DNA of 64,000 bases from Chrysogorgia sp. JL179-B06 (GCA_035772405.1 JAYKKM010000504.1:3048001-3112000); one strand, 5' to 3'; shown: positions 38,086-48,555, numbered from the stretch's first letter. Translations and numbers: made by a program. The notes: generated by a model not told the origin, from the letters alone.

Positions 38086-38696
38086 AAAAATGTTGGAGTA
38101 GTATAAGAGTGATGGACAAACTTATGAGGCAGATGAGCTACGGCTACACAATTGACGAAATCGCGAGTGAGACACAAATTGGGTGTGGAGACACCTTTAG
38201 GATTCACTACTGCTCGGATTGTGGCGTTGTGAAACGTCTAAGTGACTGCGGTGGGTACGCGTGTCCAAAGTGTGGCGACATCGAATGGGGTTACACTCAG
38301 AGTTACAGCGACATGAGACTCACGCGGCTAAAGAGCGTTCACAAGCGGTCTTGGTGGATGGGGAGGAGACTACGGAATGTTGTGAAGGGTGAGCACCTTG
38401 AGTTGATAAAAGAGGACTTCCTGAAAGTTGTCAATGTGCTGCACTCATGCGATTTGATAAAGGGTAGAAATGTCAGCAGATATGGATACTACATTATTAG
38501 GTTGTGTCATAGAAGACAACTCGAGACACTCAAGAAGGTGCTTGACCTCAAAGACGGGAAGGTGAAAGACTTGTTCGACAACAATCTGTTTGGGGTGGTG
38601 TACCCAAAGCTGGGATGGTGTGAAAGTGGTGATATTTATTACAATGAGTGGCTTAGGAAAAAAATAAATAAGCGTAGTGTATATAGAAGCCAATGA
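38067..38696 (+). CDS. 209-aa zinc-ribbon protein, possible late transcription factor
   Basis: A zinc ribbon is formed by Cys49, Cys52, Cys66 and Cys69 (CSDCG...CPKCG). The C-terminal two thirds are helical and basic (RRLRNVVKGEHLELIKEDFL; YYIIRLCHRRQLETLKKVL). The layout of ribbon followed by helices is similar to viral late transcription factors of the VLTF3 kind and to TFIIB-type factors, but I see no decisive signature. Overlaps the gene before by 19 bp and the gene after by 4 bp (ATGA). Confidence 0.5.
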   Translation: MGTSSVKKCWSSIRVMDKLMRQMSYGYTIDEIASETQIGCGDTFRIHYCSDCGVVKRLSDCGGYACPKCGDIEWGYTQSYSDMRLTRLKSVHKRSWWMGRRLRNVVKGEHLELIKEDFLKVVNVLHSCDLIKGRNVSRYGYYIIRLCHRRQLETLKKVLDLKDGKVKDLFDNNLFGVVYPKLGWCESGDIYYNEWLRKKINKRSVYRSQ

Positions 38697-38992
38697 GTCG
38701 GACTGCGAAAAACCCACTGACAAAAAGACGGGCGCATAAGACGAGTGTAGCCGTTGTCAATTCACTAACAGATGAAGCGACCAACGTTCACGGCTTTTTT
38801 AGAGATCAAGAGGGACAACGTCTAGTCGAAGACCTCACACCGCCAACGCATCTGTTGGATCGAGCACTGAGAGGGTTCACAAGGTCCTATGGAGTTGAGG
38901 TAATTGACGACAGAGACATCAATCAGGTAAATGGTAGTAGAAGCGCTGTCACTAACCTTTTGAGACGTGAACTAGGTGAGACCACGGAATGA
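38693..38992 (+). CDS. 99-aa protein of unknown function preceding the polymerase
   Basis: A basic N terminus (TAKNPLTKRRAHKTS) and a short helical body, with SRSAVTNLLRRELGE at the end. No motif recognised. It joins its neighbours by 4-bp ATGA overlaps at both ends (38693-38696 and 38989-38992). Directly upstream of the protein-primed polymerase, it would be a reasonable place for a terminal protein or replication cofactor, but nothing in the sequence proves this. Confidence 0.5.
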   Translation: MSRTAKNPLTKRRAHKTSVAVVNSLTDEATNVHGFFRDQEGQRLVEDLTPPTHLLDRALRGFTRSYGVEVIDDRDINQVNGSRSAVTNLLRRELGETTE

Positions 38993-41900
38993 AAGTGGTG
39001 GAGACAGTCAAGGTCACTTTTGAAAAAGTTTTAGAACTCAATAAGACCACATACAAAACTGCCTACTTTAACAGCGAAACGTTCGTCGTCATTAACGAGC
39101 ATGACATCGAGGGTGTTGCCAATCGCGGGTCGGAGCAGATTTTGACGCGGATAGCTGGGTGGTTATCTGAGGGGTCTGGATGGACTATCGACAAAATAGA
39201 TGCGCACTACGTCAATGTCGCTATTTACAGACCTTTGCATGGGAGTAGCTACATTGTGTTGCCAAAGGAGCTGCGCAACAGTATGAAGGGTCTGATAAAT
39301 GTAAATAACGATGATGACAACGAGTGCTTTAGATGGTGTCACCTAGCACATAAGTTTCCTGTTGGAAAAAACTCTGACAGAACGTCGAAGTACGCTAGGC
39401 ATGTCGGTGAGCTGAATTATGACGGAGTTGACTTCCCAGTCACACTCAAAGACTACAACAAGATCGAAAAGGCTAACGAAATTAGCATCAATGTTTTTGG
39501 GTACGAAAATAAGCAGCCATTCCCTGTGTACGTTTCTAAGGAGACGTATCCTGACCATATGGACCTACTGTTGATAACTAATGACGTGGGCAACAAGCAT
39601 TATGTGTACATTCGCGATTTTAACAAATTCATGTACCGTCAGACAAAGTATAAGGCGAGAAAACACTTTTGTAGATATTGCCTGCAGTGTTTTAGTCGAA
39701 CGGACGTGCTTGAAAGTCATGTGGAAGTATGCTTGGTCATCAATGGGAAGCAAGCTATTAAAATGCCGCAAAAAGGTGCGAAAGTGAAATACGAGAATTT
39801 TAGTAGACAGCTAAACGTGCCATTTGTGGTGTACGCAGACTTCGAGGCTATCACACAGAAGGTGCACACAACAACACCATCGAGCGAGTGTAGCTACACA
39901 AATGCTTACCAGAGGCACGTTGACTGTGGTTATGGGTATAAACTGGTTTGTTGCTATGACAATGAGTATAGTAAGCCAGTAAAAGTGTATCGCGGTGAAA
40001 ACGCAGTCAACAAGTTCATTGGGGAGATGTTAGAAATTGTCGAATATTGTAAAGAGACATCTGAGAGTCACTTTAACAAAGAAATGATACTGACTGATGA
40101 TGATAAGAAGAACTTTGACGAGGCCAAGAGTTGCCATATTTGCAGTGTTGAGTACACTGGTGCTGACGTTAGAGTGAGAGACCACTGTCACGTGTCAGGT
40201 AAGTACAGAGGGTCCGCACATCGTGATTGTAACGTGAACTTTAAGTTGACTGATAAAATACCTGTGATCTTTCATAACTTGCGCGGTTACGATAGCCATT
40301 TCATTATGCAGGAGATTGGCAAGTTTGGTCAAGACATAAATGTGATACCAAACAACATGGAGAAGTACATGGCGTTCATGCTTGGAAAAAACTTGGTGTT
40401 CTTGGACAGCTTTCAGTTCATGAGTAGCGGTCTAGACAACTTGGTGAGGAACCTACCAAGGGACGCTTTCAAATACACATCAGAAGTGTTTCACGACGAG
40501 GGTTTGGCACTCATGACAAGAAAGGGAGTCTATCCCTACGATTATATGGACTCCTTTGATAAATTCGACGAATGCGAGCTACCCTCCAAAAAGGACTTTT
40601 ACAATATTCTGAATGACGAAGATATTACGGAAGAAATGCATGAGCGTGCTTGCGATGTGTGGGACTACTTCGACGTTGAAAACATGGGTGGGTATCACGA
40701 CCTGTATTTGAAAAGCGATGTGCTCTTGCTCGCTGATGTTTTTGAGAACTTTAGAAAGACATGTCACCGTGAGTATAAACTAGACCCTTGCCATTATTTC
40801 ACATCGCCTGGGTTGGCTTGGGATGCTATGCTGAAGATGACTGGAGTGGAGCTTGAGTTATTGTCCGACATCGACATGTTCCAGTTCGTAGAGCTAGGTA
40901 TGCGTGGTGGTGTGAGCTACATATGCAACAGACATGGCGTGGCGAATAATAAGTACATGGAAGGGTATGACAAAGAGCAAGAGTCGAAGTATTTGATGTA
41001 CCTTGACGCCAACAACTTGTATGGATGGGCAATGAGTCGAAGTCTACCCACGGGCGGCTTCAAGTGGTTGACTGAGAAAGAAATAGAAAAAGTTAATCTG
41101 CACGACTATCACAACAATAGTAAAAAAGGTTTACTGCTCGAGGTCGACTTGGAGTACCCAACCCATTTGCATGACCTACACAACGATTACCCGTTGGCTC
41201 CCGAGAAGATGGAGATAACTGTTGACATGTTGTCGGAGTACTGCACGAAAATCAAAAATAAGTTTAATGTGAGTGTTGGTGGTGTGAAGAAGCTGGTGAC
41301 TAATTTGATGGACAAAAAAAAGTACGTGTGTCACTACGGAAATCTGCAGTTGTACATGGATCTTGGATTAAAAATCAATAAGATTCACAGGGTCCTGCAG
41401 TTTGACCAGTCCAAGTGGCTAGGCAAGTACATCGACTTTAACACAGTCAAAAGAACTGCGGCTAAGAACGCTTTTGAGAAGGACTTCTTCAAGTTGATGA
41501 ACAACAGTGTGTTCGGAAAAACGATGGAAAACTTGAGGAAGCGTGTGGACGTAAGATTAGTGACCACTGCGGAGAAATTTAAAAAGCTTGTCTCAAAGCC
41601 AACGTTTGTGTCTTGCAAGATATTTAGCGAGAACTTAGTTGCTGTCCACAAAGTTAAAGAAACGTTGACACTAAATAGACCTGCATATGTGGGTATGTGC
41701 ATACTAGACTTGAGTAAAACGCTGATGTACAATTTTCACTACAATTATATTATGAAAAAGTACTCTAGCGACACCTGCAGATTACACTTCACCGACACTG
41801 ACAGTCTGTTGTACTCGATCAAAACTGACGACGTTTATTCCGACTTTATGATGGAGTGCGAAAAGTTTGACAATAGCGACTATCCTGCAGACAGCCCATT

Positions 41901-42312
41901 CTTTTTTAGAGAGAATAAGAAAGTTATTGGGAAGATGAAGGACGAGTGCGCCGGAACGCCAATTATTGAGTTCGTTGGGTTGCGCAGTAAGATGTATAGC
42001 TATTTGAAAGAGGATGGAGGTGGTGGGAAAACCGCTAAAGGTGTTAGAAAGAATATAATTAAAAAAGTGATCAGACACGAAGATTATAAAAGTGTGTTAC
42101 TCGAGCAGAAACAATTGCGACACACAATGAAGACCATTAGAAGTGTCAAACATCAGCTTGGTAGTTATGAAATTAATAAAGTGTCGCTATCCTGTTTTGA
42201 TGATAAACGATACCTTCTAGAAAATGGTATTGACTCCTATGCGTATGGTCACAAAAACATTGAAGTGAGAGGTGAGGTGACAAACACTGAAAATAGTGAA
42301 CAAACGGACTAA
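38989..42312 (+). CDS. polB: Protein-primed family B DNA polymerase
   Basis: 1107 aa; replicates the element. The N-terminal region (1-280) could contain a terminal-protein-like part and has a C2HC zinc finger (Cys228, Cys231, His244, Cys248). Exonuclease motifs: Exo I Asp284/Glu286 (YADFEAI), Exo II Asn430/Asp435 (HNLRGYDSHF), Exo III Tyr573/Asp577 (YLKSDVLLLADV). A zinc motif of endonuclease-VII type lies between Exo I and II (Cys382, Cys385, DHCH 398-401, Cys414). Polymerase motifs: A Asp673 (YLDANNLYGWAM), B Lys835 to Gly843 (KLMNNSVFG), C DTDS at 936-939. All catalytic residues are intact. The last ten residues lie in the right TIR and equal the end of the 169-aa protein. Confidence 0.95.
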   Translation: MKVVETVKVTFEKVLELNKTTYKTAYFNSETFVVINEHDIEGVANRGSEQILTRIAGWLSEGSGWTIDKIDAHYVNVAIYRPLHGSSYIVLPKELRNSMKGLINVNNDDDNECFRWCHLAHKFPVGKNSDRTSKYARHVGELNYDGVDFPVTLKDYNKIEKANEISINVFGYENKQPFPVYVSKETYPDHMDLLLITNDVGNKHYVYIRDFNKFMYRQTKYKARKHFCRYCLQCFSRTDVLESHVEVCLVINGKQAIKMPQKGAKVKYENFSRQLNVPFVVYADFEAITQKVHTTTPSSECSYTNAYQRHVDCGYGYKLVCCYDNEYSKPVKVYRGENAVNKFIGEMLEIVEYCKETSESHFNKEMILTDDDKKNFDEAKSCHICSVEYTGADVRVRDHCHVSGKYRGSAHRDCNVNFKLTDKIPVIFHNLRGYDSHFIMQEIGKFGQDINVIPNNMEKYMAFMLGKNLVFLDSFQFMSSGLDNLVRNLPRDAFKYTSEVFHDEGLALMTRKGVYPYDYMDSFDKFDECELPSKKDFYNILNDEDITEEMHERACDVWDYFDVENMGGYHDLYLKSDVLLLADVFENFRKTCHREYKLDPCHYFTSPGLAWDAMLKMTGVELELLSDIDMFQFVELGMRGGVSYICNRHGVANNKYMEGYDKEQESKYLMYLDANNLYGWAMSRSLPTGGFKWLTEKEIEKVNLHDYHNNSKKGLLLEVDLEYPTHLHDLHNDYPLAPEKMEITVDMLSEYCTKIKNKFNVSVGGVKKLVTNLMDKKKYVCHYGNLQLYMDLGLKINKIHRVLQFDQSKWLGKYIDFNTVKRTAAKNAFEKDFFKLMNNSVFGKTMENLRKRVDVRLVTTAEKFKKLVSKPTFVSCKIFSENLVAVHKVKETLTLNRPAYVGMCILDLSKTLMYNFHYNYIMKKYSSDTCRLHFTDTDSLLYSIKTDDVYSDFMMECEKFDNSDYPADSPFFFRENKKVIGKMKDECAGTPIIEFVGLRSKMYSYLKEDGGGGKTAKGVRKNIIKKVIRHEDYKSVLLEQKQLRHTMKTIRSVKHQLGSYEINKVSLSCFDDKRYLLENGIDSYAYGHKNIEVRGEVTNTENSEQTD

Positions 42313-42397
42313 TCTATTACTAACAGGTGGCAATAATCTAATTTGCATAACAGGTGGCAATTTTATCACGCGTGAGACACTTTTACGATACGTAAAT

Positions 42398-42753
42398 TTG
42401 TAAAAAATGTTTAAACGACTATTTTTTAAGTGTGATTTGACAAATTTGTGAAAATGTTGAAACGACTATTTTTTAAATGTGATTTAACAAATTTGTGAAA
42501 ATATTGAAACGACTATTTTTAAATGCGATTTAACAAATTTGTGAAAATGTTGAAACGACTATTTTTTAAATGTGATTTAACAAATTTGTGAAAATGTTGA
42601 AACGACTATTTTTTAAATGTGATTTGACAAATTTGTGAAAATGTTGAAACGACACTTTCTATTTTTCTAAAAATGTGATTTGACAAATTTGTGAAAATGT
42701 TGAAACGATTATTTTTAAATGTGATTTGACAAATTTGTGAAAATGTTGAAATG
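42398..42753 (-). repeat. 47-bp tandem array in right TIR
   Basis: Inverted copy of 24936-25290, about seven units containing aatttgtgaaaatgttgaaa. It starts about 85 bp after the polymerase stop codon. Confidence 0.9.
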
Positions 42754-42990
42754 ACACTTTCTATTTTTTAAAAAATGCGAAAATGATGAAACGACACTCT
42801 CTATTTTTTCTAAAAATGCGAAAATGACGAAGCGACACATTCTATTTTTAAAATACGACTGAAATAACACCAAATTTAGCGAAAATCGTGATTTGGTATA
42901 AATTTGGTGCTGTTTCGCTAGTCTCGCGTGTGTTTGACATTAATTGAGTAGAAAACGTGCGAGGGGTGTCTAGATTGACTAACGATCGCT

Positions 42991-43160
42991 GTAGTAGTAT
43001 AGAAGGTAGGGCTGCGAGCTTATTCGATGTTAATCGCAAATATAAATACCAAAACATCGCCAAATTTGTCGAGTCGTGACTTGGCACAAATTTGGTGATG
43101 TTTTGGTATTTATATTCACGGTTGAGGTCGATTGAGCTCGCAGCCCTACTTGCTATACTA
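42991..43160. repeat. Foldback MITE in right TIR
   Basis: Counterpart of 24521-24694, with ends gtagtagtatagaaggtagggc and gccctacttgctatacta. Here it is joined directly to the common TIR sequence (ttaactcttcac), where the left TIR carries the giant palindrome. Confidence 0.75.
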
Positions 43161-46076
43161 TTAACTCTTCACTCGGTCGTTCTCTATGAAGTAAAGCCGT
43201 TCAACCAATTTAAAACTCTTAGATATATTACTTTTTCTGCCAGGAAACCTTATTTTGTAATTCCTGATCATTTTGCGAATGGTTTCTTCAGAATACTTTA
43301 CGCCAAAACTAAGTAACGTCTAAAGATTTATTATTTTTCTATGTCGCTGCGTTTGAGATCTTGAACAGTTCTTCACACTGTTTCCCTAAAGGTTTCTTCC
43401 CCCATTGGAATCCCATATACACTAACGCGAGATAATTAGCGATAATTCGGCCAAAATAGCTAGGGTTCATGTAGGCTTATGCAAATCTTAACCTTAACAA
43501 CGTGAATATACATCATGACAACGGGTCATAAAATAACCGAGTCGTGTAGTTTAACCAAAAAAGGTTTAACTTTATATTTTTCTAGGTCAATATGCTTGAG
43601 ATCTTCGGCCGTTCTTCGTACAACTTCCCGAAATGTTTCTTCCTCATAGGAATCCCGTACCCTAACGCGAGATAAGCGATAATTCGGTCAAAATGTTTAG
43701 GGTTCATCTCTCAGGTGAAATGTTGCAACATGCAACAGTATAAGCATTTGGCATAGCAAAACGCTGTAAACATAATGTCGTTTAAATTTATATTTTTTCC
43801 AATTCAATATGTTTGAGATCTTGAACAGTTCTTCGCACTGTTTCCCGAAGTGTTTCTTAATTCCTCGTAGGAATTGTGCATACTAAAGCGAGATAAGCCA
43901 TAATACGGCTAAAATTATTAGGGTTGATATCTTTGTAGATGCCATGAAAACACAGGTTCAATCGAACGCTGAATCCATAGGTTCAGTTGAACGATTAGGC
44001 AATCGCACAACTCCTGGTGAGAGTCAAGGAGTCGGAATTGGAATCGGTGATATTCCAAATATAATTAAATTTAGGGTTATGAACGTGGAATAGGGTTAGG
44101 AGTCTACACCGGATGTGAGGCATTCTTAACGCTAATTATACTTTCGTTCGCAACACAGAGAGCCGCCTAGCTTTGGCTTCTCGAATGGTCTGATTCAGCC
44201 AAATAAACCTTAGCAACCGCGTTAAAGTTCTATTTCGATTGTATCTAGAAAAGCAATTTTGGTAAAGTTTTATTTCGCTTACAGGCAAATGAATGCGTGT
44301 TAGGAGTCTACGAGGGAATACTTAATTAGTGTTAAGAACGCCTCACATCGAAGTCATGGATGATAAATATTCCTAATTATCCCATATTGACTAATGCCGG
44401 TTTACCCATAAATATCCTAGTGTGTACCCTCAAATCAATTAAATATTCCCAAGACATGCAAATATTTGTGAGTTGCACCACTAATGCCTCTTAACGACCC
44501 ACGGGCTATTGTCCAAGTGAGCACTCAACCTTCGCTTCGTTTGACAAGTCAATACGATTCAAAATTCGTTCTTCGTACGGCTTCTCTTCGTCCAGAGAAT
44601 CCCTTAGGTTATACGTTAAAGTCGCTAGGTTTCATTTCATCATAAACGCGTTAAAGATTTAATCCATCTATTTGGACTATAAGTTCTTTTACTTTTATAA
44701 GTTTTTTTCTATATCTGTCTTTAAACATTGCCAAAAAGCCCTATTTTGAATTCCCCGCTAGAAATTTCCTCAAATGCTATACGCAAATAGGCGAATATCG
44801 CAAATAGTCAAAATGGGGCTCTTACTTCGTGTATTACATAATTGAAATCTTTAGTTTAAAAGTAGGGTTAGTATTCCTTTATTTCAGGGCTAGGACTAGA
44901 GTTTTTATTTGGGTTATGGTTATGGTTAGGGTTTTTGTTCTTGTACAGGGACTTTATTAGTTTCGAACGTTATTTGTTCAAATCAATCATTTATAATCAC
45001 GATTCTTACGGACTTACAAATCTTGATGCCTACATTTCGAAGAAAACTTTCGAACCTTTCACGAGGACAAGAGATGGGAGAGTGATAACGGGCCAAAAGG
45101 CCTTATCGGGCCAAAGAAGGCCAGATAGGTAAACGGGCCTAATACACACACAGAGCTACCTCTAGAGGACTGCTACCTCTGTCCTACTGGCACGAGTACC
45201 TGGACTTAGTATACCTTTTTAAAGCAATAGTTGGTTCATGTGACTCTTACATTTCTACGCGAGATAATTAGCGATAATTCGGCCAAATTCATGAACATGT
45301 ATGCAAATCTTAACCTTAACAACGTGAATATACATCATGACAACGGCGTCATAAAATAGCCGAGTCATCAAGTTTAACCAAGACGATTTACTTTATATAT
45401 ATTTTTCAATATGTTTGAGATCTTGAACAGTTCTTCGCACTGTTTCCCGAAGGGTTTCTTCCTCATAGGAATTGTGTACACTAAAGCGTGATATACGGCT
45501 AAAATTATTAGGGTTCATCTCTTTGTATGTATATGCGGTGAAAACGCAGGTTCAGTCGAACGCTAAGATATATAGGCTCAGCCGAACGCTTAGGCAATCG
45601 CACAACTCCTGATGAGAGTCAAGGAGTCGGAATTGAAATCGGTGATATTCCAAATATTAAATTTAGGGTTATGAAGGTGGAATGGGATTGGGTGTCTACG
45701 AGGCTTACTTTCGTTCGCAACACAGAGACAGCATACGATGGGGGTTCCAAAGGTACACGAGACTAGGGTTAGGGATCGTAAAGGTGAAAGAGGCTTAGAG
45801 GTAATTACTTCCGTCCCTTGCCTCGGATAAAAAACGCGCGAAGAAGAGGGAGATGTCTTCGCAGAGGTCCGACTGAAAATTCACCAATGAGGTTCAAGTT
45901 AGTGTACTATTCTATCCGTTAATCACACAAAAGTGATCCGCATGTGTAGACCCAAGGAGATGTCTTCGCAGAGGTCCGCCTGAAAATTCACCAATGAGCT
46001 TGTAGTAATTATCACACGAAAGTGATCCGTCTTAATGACTTTTTAATGAGGCGGCATCCCTTTGAACGGTATATGG
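43161..46076 (-). repeat. Telomere-like mosaic of the right TIR, no genes
   Basis: Same order of direct repeats as 16703-19578 in inverted orientation, including ccgactccttgactctc blocks, ttagggtt motifs near 44860-44935 and the LINE-related segment at 45157-45257. The two arms agree almost base for base. The reading frames seen here are chance frames. Confidence 0.75.
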
Positions 46077-46090
46077 GGGGGTTATCTACT

Positions 46091-46096
46091 CAGGAT
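46091..46096. repeat. Target-site duplication of the Polinton (right)
   Basis: CAGGAT, identical to 16697-16702. Confidence 0.9.
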
Positions 46097-47736
46097 TGAA
46101 ACTGGATCTAATGTAGCGAAAGTCATTCGTATCAACAGTTTCTTGAATCTCAGCAACCCTAGCTGAGACAAAAGGTCGGAACTCTTTCGGTGGAGTTGTT
46201 ATCCAAGATAGTACTGTTGTAGTATCAACCCATAGAAATTTATCTGCTTCGTTGATCTTTGCAAAATCTAGCATCTTTCGACAGGTATCGTAGATTCTCG
46301 AGAGAGCTAGACAGCCAAGCAATTATAATCTTGGAATGCTCTTTTTCTTCACTGGTGCGACAAATGGCTTGATGATAACTGGAACACAGTAGAAGCTACC
46401 GTCTTCGAGTTCCCAACGAAGAAATATGACCGCTCCAAATGCTTGCTCTCCGGGATCTGAAAATCCATGGATTTCTGGTGGACCAATTGCAGTACTCGGT
46501 TTCAGCTTTCGGTCAAACTGGAAGGTCAAAAGACGATTCATTATCTTCAAATTCTCCGCCCACTTCTTATGGACTTCTTCGGGTAAGACATCACCCCAAC
46601 CATAGCCTGAACTCCAAAGCTCTTGCAGGTCAATTCTAAACCTTATGGTAACAGGTGAAATGAGGCCAATCGGATCCCACAGCTGGGCCAGAATAGCAAG
46701 GCAACTTCTCTTTGTAAACGCTTCGAACTTACCGATAATTTCCTCTTTCTTGAAGGTAAACTTGTCATGTTTCTTATCCCATTTGTGTCCGAGCAGATCT
46801 GTAAATCTTTCATCTTGTGACTGATCAATCTCTTTACTGTTCGAGTGCCAAATTTTGATCACAAATTTTCCATTTTCAAGTATTGCATCAATTCCTGCAA
46901 TGACTTGTTTTGCTTCCTTAACTGTTGAACAAGATCCTCCAATTAACATCATCGACGTACACATGTTGCAGAAGTTCTGTTGCTGCTTGGGGCTCTTCGT
47001 CTTGAGACGCTTTGGCCAGGACTTGAATTGCATTTGACGCAATATCAAATCGATGGAAGACTTGGTGTTCCATATCATTTACGTAGCCGGTTATTAAGGA
47101 TACATATTGAGAAAGTGATCTTGAGTCTCTCTTCACTGGTTTTTGGTTATTTATTCCTGCCAATAATTCATCCATGAGTTTCCTTTTGTCAGCAAATTCA
47201 ACATCAAGAATTTGCCATGCACGATCAATACTCTTGCAAATTTTCACCTGGTCTGTCCACAAGAACCCTTTAGGCATTGCTTTCCTGAAGCGCTGTAGTT
47301 GCTCATCTTTATCTTGTGAATATTTAACCATCCAGTGATTAAATTCTTTCTTCCAGGTTGAATATGATCTTCTGCATCCGTCCCAAGATGGTACTGGTAA
47401 CCTTTCAAGGCCACTAGCCTTTGACTTGGAGCCTTGTATGGCTTCTGCCATTTTTGTCACTGCTAACGTCATCGCTTCCAATGATTCTGAATTTTCTGTA
47501 GACGATTTAGTTGAGCTAAGCTTCTTTTGGTAAGCCGCATAAACTTTAGCGAGTTGTAAATAGTCATTTTTTAGCTTTTCGCCAACTTCTTGGTTGGATT
47601 TTAACATCTGATCATCTTCCGACCAACCATCCTCTACAATTCTATCAGCTATGGTTTCTTGTTGTTTCTTTATATTTCTATACTTTGCTTCAACTAAACT
47701 GAAAATAGATTCTAATCTGTCCAACTGAGGTTCCAC
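46091..47736 (-). pseudogene. Pao-1 gag joined to end of RT and RNase H
   Basis: The minus-strand gag starts at 47736 (MEPQLDRLESIFSLVEAKYR). It has coiled-coil-like and gag-like parts (LPVPSWDGCRRSYSTWKKEFNHW, LMDELLAGI, LSQYVSLITGYVNDMEHQ). At about 46950 it changes abruptly into RT sequence with the YVDD active-site box. The zinc knuckles, protease and most of RT are missing. After a frame change (near 46920) the RT end and linker follow (LAQLWDPIGLISPVTIRF, 46323-47078). RNase H follows with a second frame change near 46320 (LLGCLALSRIYD, VDTTTVLSWI) up to the Polinton junction. An internally deleted, non-functional copy. Confidence 0.85.
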
Positions 47737-48117
47737 TGTAAAGTCTCGAATTCCTCAAACAATTATTTTATAGACTGCCATTGCATTATCTCTTTTGCCA
47801 ATCAGAGTTTTCAATTCCACTTTTGGCATTTTGAGCGATGTGTTTTGTTATTCTGGGCGATGTTTTGATGAGCCTCGATTTCGTGTAACACGCTGTCGAG
47901 AATGTGTTCGCCAAGTTTTGTTCACAAAAATCTGAATTTTAGCAAACAAATTACAGCATCAAACGGAATTTTCTGACCTTTTATGATCTTTCTTGGCTCT
48001 TGCAAGTTGCCGGGACTTTCGAGGACGGTCGGTCGCTTGTTTCTTGCAGTCGGTTGTCCTTGTCTTTTCCCTTTTGTTTGCAATTCGGTAATCTTTCAAA
48101 TGTATAGAAATTTTGAT
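47737..48117 (-). other. Pao-1 leader between 5' LTR and gag
   Basis: About 380 bp without genes. On the minus strand the first bases after the LTR (atcaaaatttct) do not give a clear tRNA primer match. No further structure recognised. Confidence 0.5.
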
Positions 48118-48244
48118 TGTTTCGCACCCTCGTATGGGACACTACTTCAACTAGAAAAATCACTACGCCAGACTGACAAATGATCGAATTATTTCTTGAA
48201 GCGTACGTAATATATACTATAATATCTTGTACAACAGTCAATAA

Positions 48245-48292
<48 letters not shown>

Positions 48293-48550
48293 TCAACTAG
48301 AAAACAGAATAAAGAATACAAAATTACATTATTTAAACGTTCTTCTGATTAAAACAGTCATCCACATTATGTTTCACTTACAATTTCGTAGATTATCCAC
48401 CTGTCTAATATCACTTTGTGCTCTATATTTTTATCCTTTTACGCATGAGATCGCATGCGGTTTACTTAACGTCGACTGTCCGGTATATCTTATCTTTGCC
48501 TGCATTCGTGGGCAATGACCCCCTTAATATCGGGCATGAAGTGTAAAACA
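48118..48550 (-). repeat. Pao-1 5' LTR (right)
   Basis: 433 bp, TG...CA ends, counterpart of 14410-14862. The main differences are a shortened stretch near 48190 and a shorter (TA)n run. It would hold the promoter for Pao-1; no box is evident. Confidence 0.9.
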
Positions 48551-48555
48551 GTGAC
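48551..48555. repeat. Target-site duplication of Pao-1 (right)
   Basis: GTGAC, identical to 14405-14409. Confidence 0.85.

Larger units (their letters stand above)
16703..46090. mobile_element. Polinton/Maverick (integrated virus-like element), 29,388 bp
   Basis: The ends are inverted copies beginning AGTAGATAACCCCCC; the AG start and 6-bp target duplication are Polinton hallmarks. The interior has the defining genes: protein-primed family B DNA polymerase, DDE integrase with chromodomain, packaging ATPase, putative major capsid and penton-like proteins. Additional genes are a fiber-like protein, a thymidine kinase and a BRO-N/nuclease fusion. The adenovirus-type protease was not recognised. 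The element is longer than the usual 15-20 kb for three reasons: its TIRs are about 3.8 kb, the left TIR has an extra 4.94-kb palindrome, and it has extra genes. All interior genes are open, with one possible exception near 36.4 kb. Confidence 0.93.
42279..46090 (-). repeat. Polinton right TIR (3.81 kb)
   Basis: Inverted copy of the left TIR without the palindrome. It begins inside the polymerase gene (gacaaacactga at 42279) and ends AGTAGATAACCCCCC (minus strand) at 46090. Compared with the left copy it keeps about 30 bp more near 43770-43815 and has scattered base changes, for example at 44280. It contains the 47-bp array, the MITE, the telomere-like mosaic and the 89-bp subterminal repeats. 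Confidence 0.93.
14410..48550 (-). mobile_element. Pao-1: BEL/Pao LTR retrotransposon split by the Polinton
   Basis: The LTRs at both ends are in the same orientation, begin TGTTTCGC and end AACA, and are flanked by GTGAC. The internal region is read on the minus strand: gag start at 47736, RT tail and RNase H to 46091, then a 29.4-kb Polinton, then the rest of the RNase H-integrase linker, zinc domain, integrase core and C-terminal domain down to 14991. Without the Polinton the element would be about 4.75 kb. An internal deletion joins gag to the end of RT, and several frameshifts are present. The element was therefore defective, though when that happened relative to the Polinton insertion is unknown. 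Confidence 0.85.
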
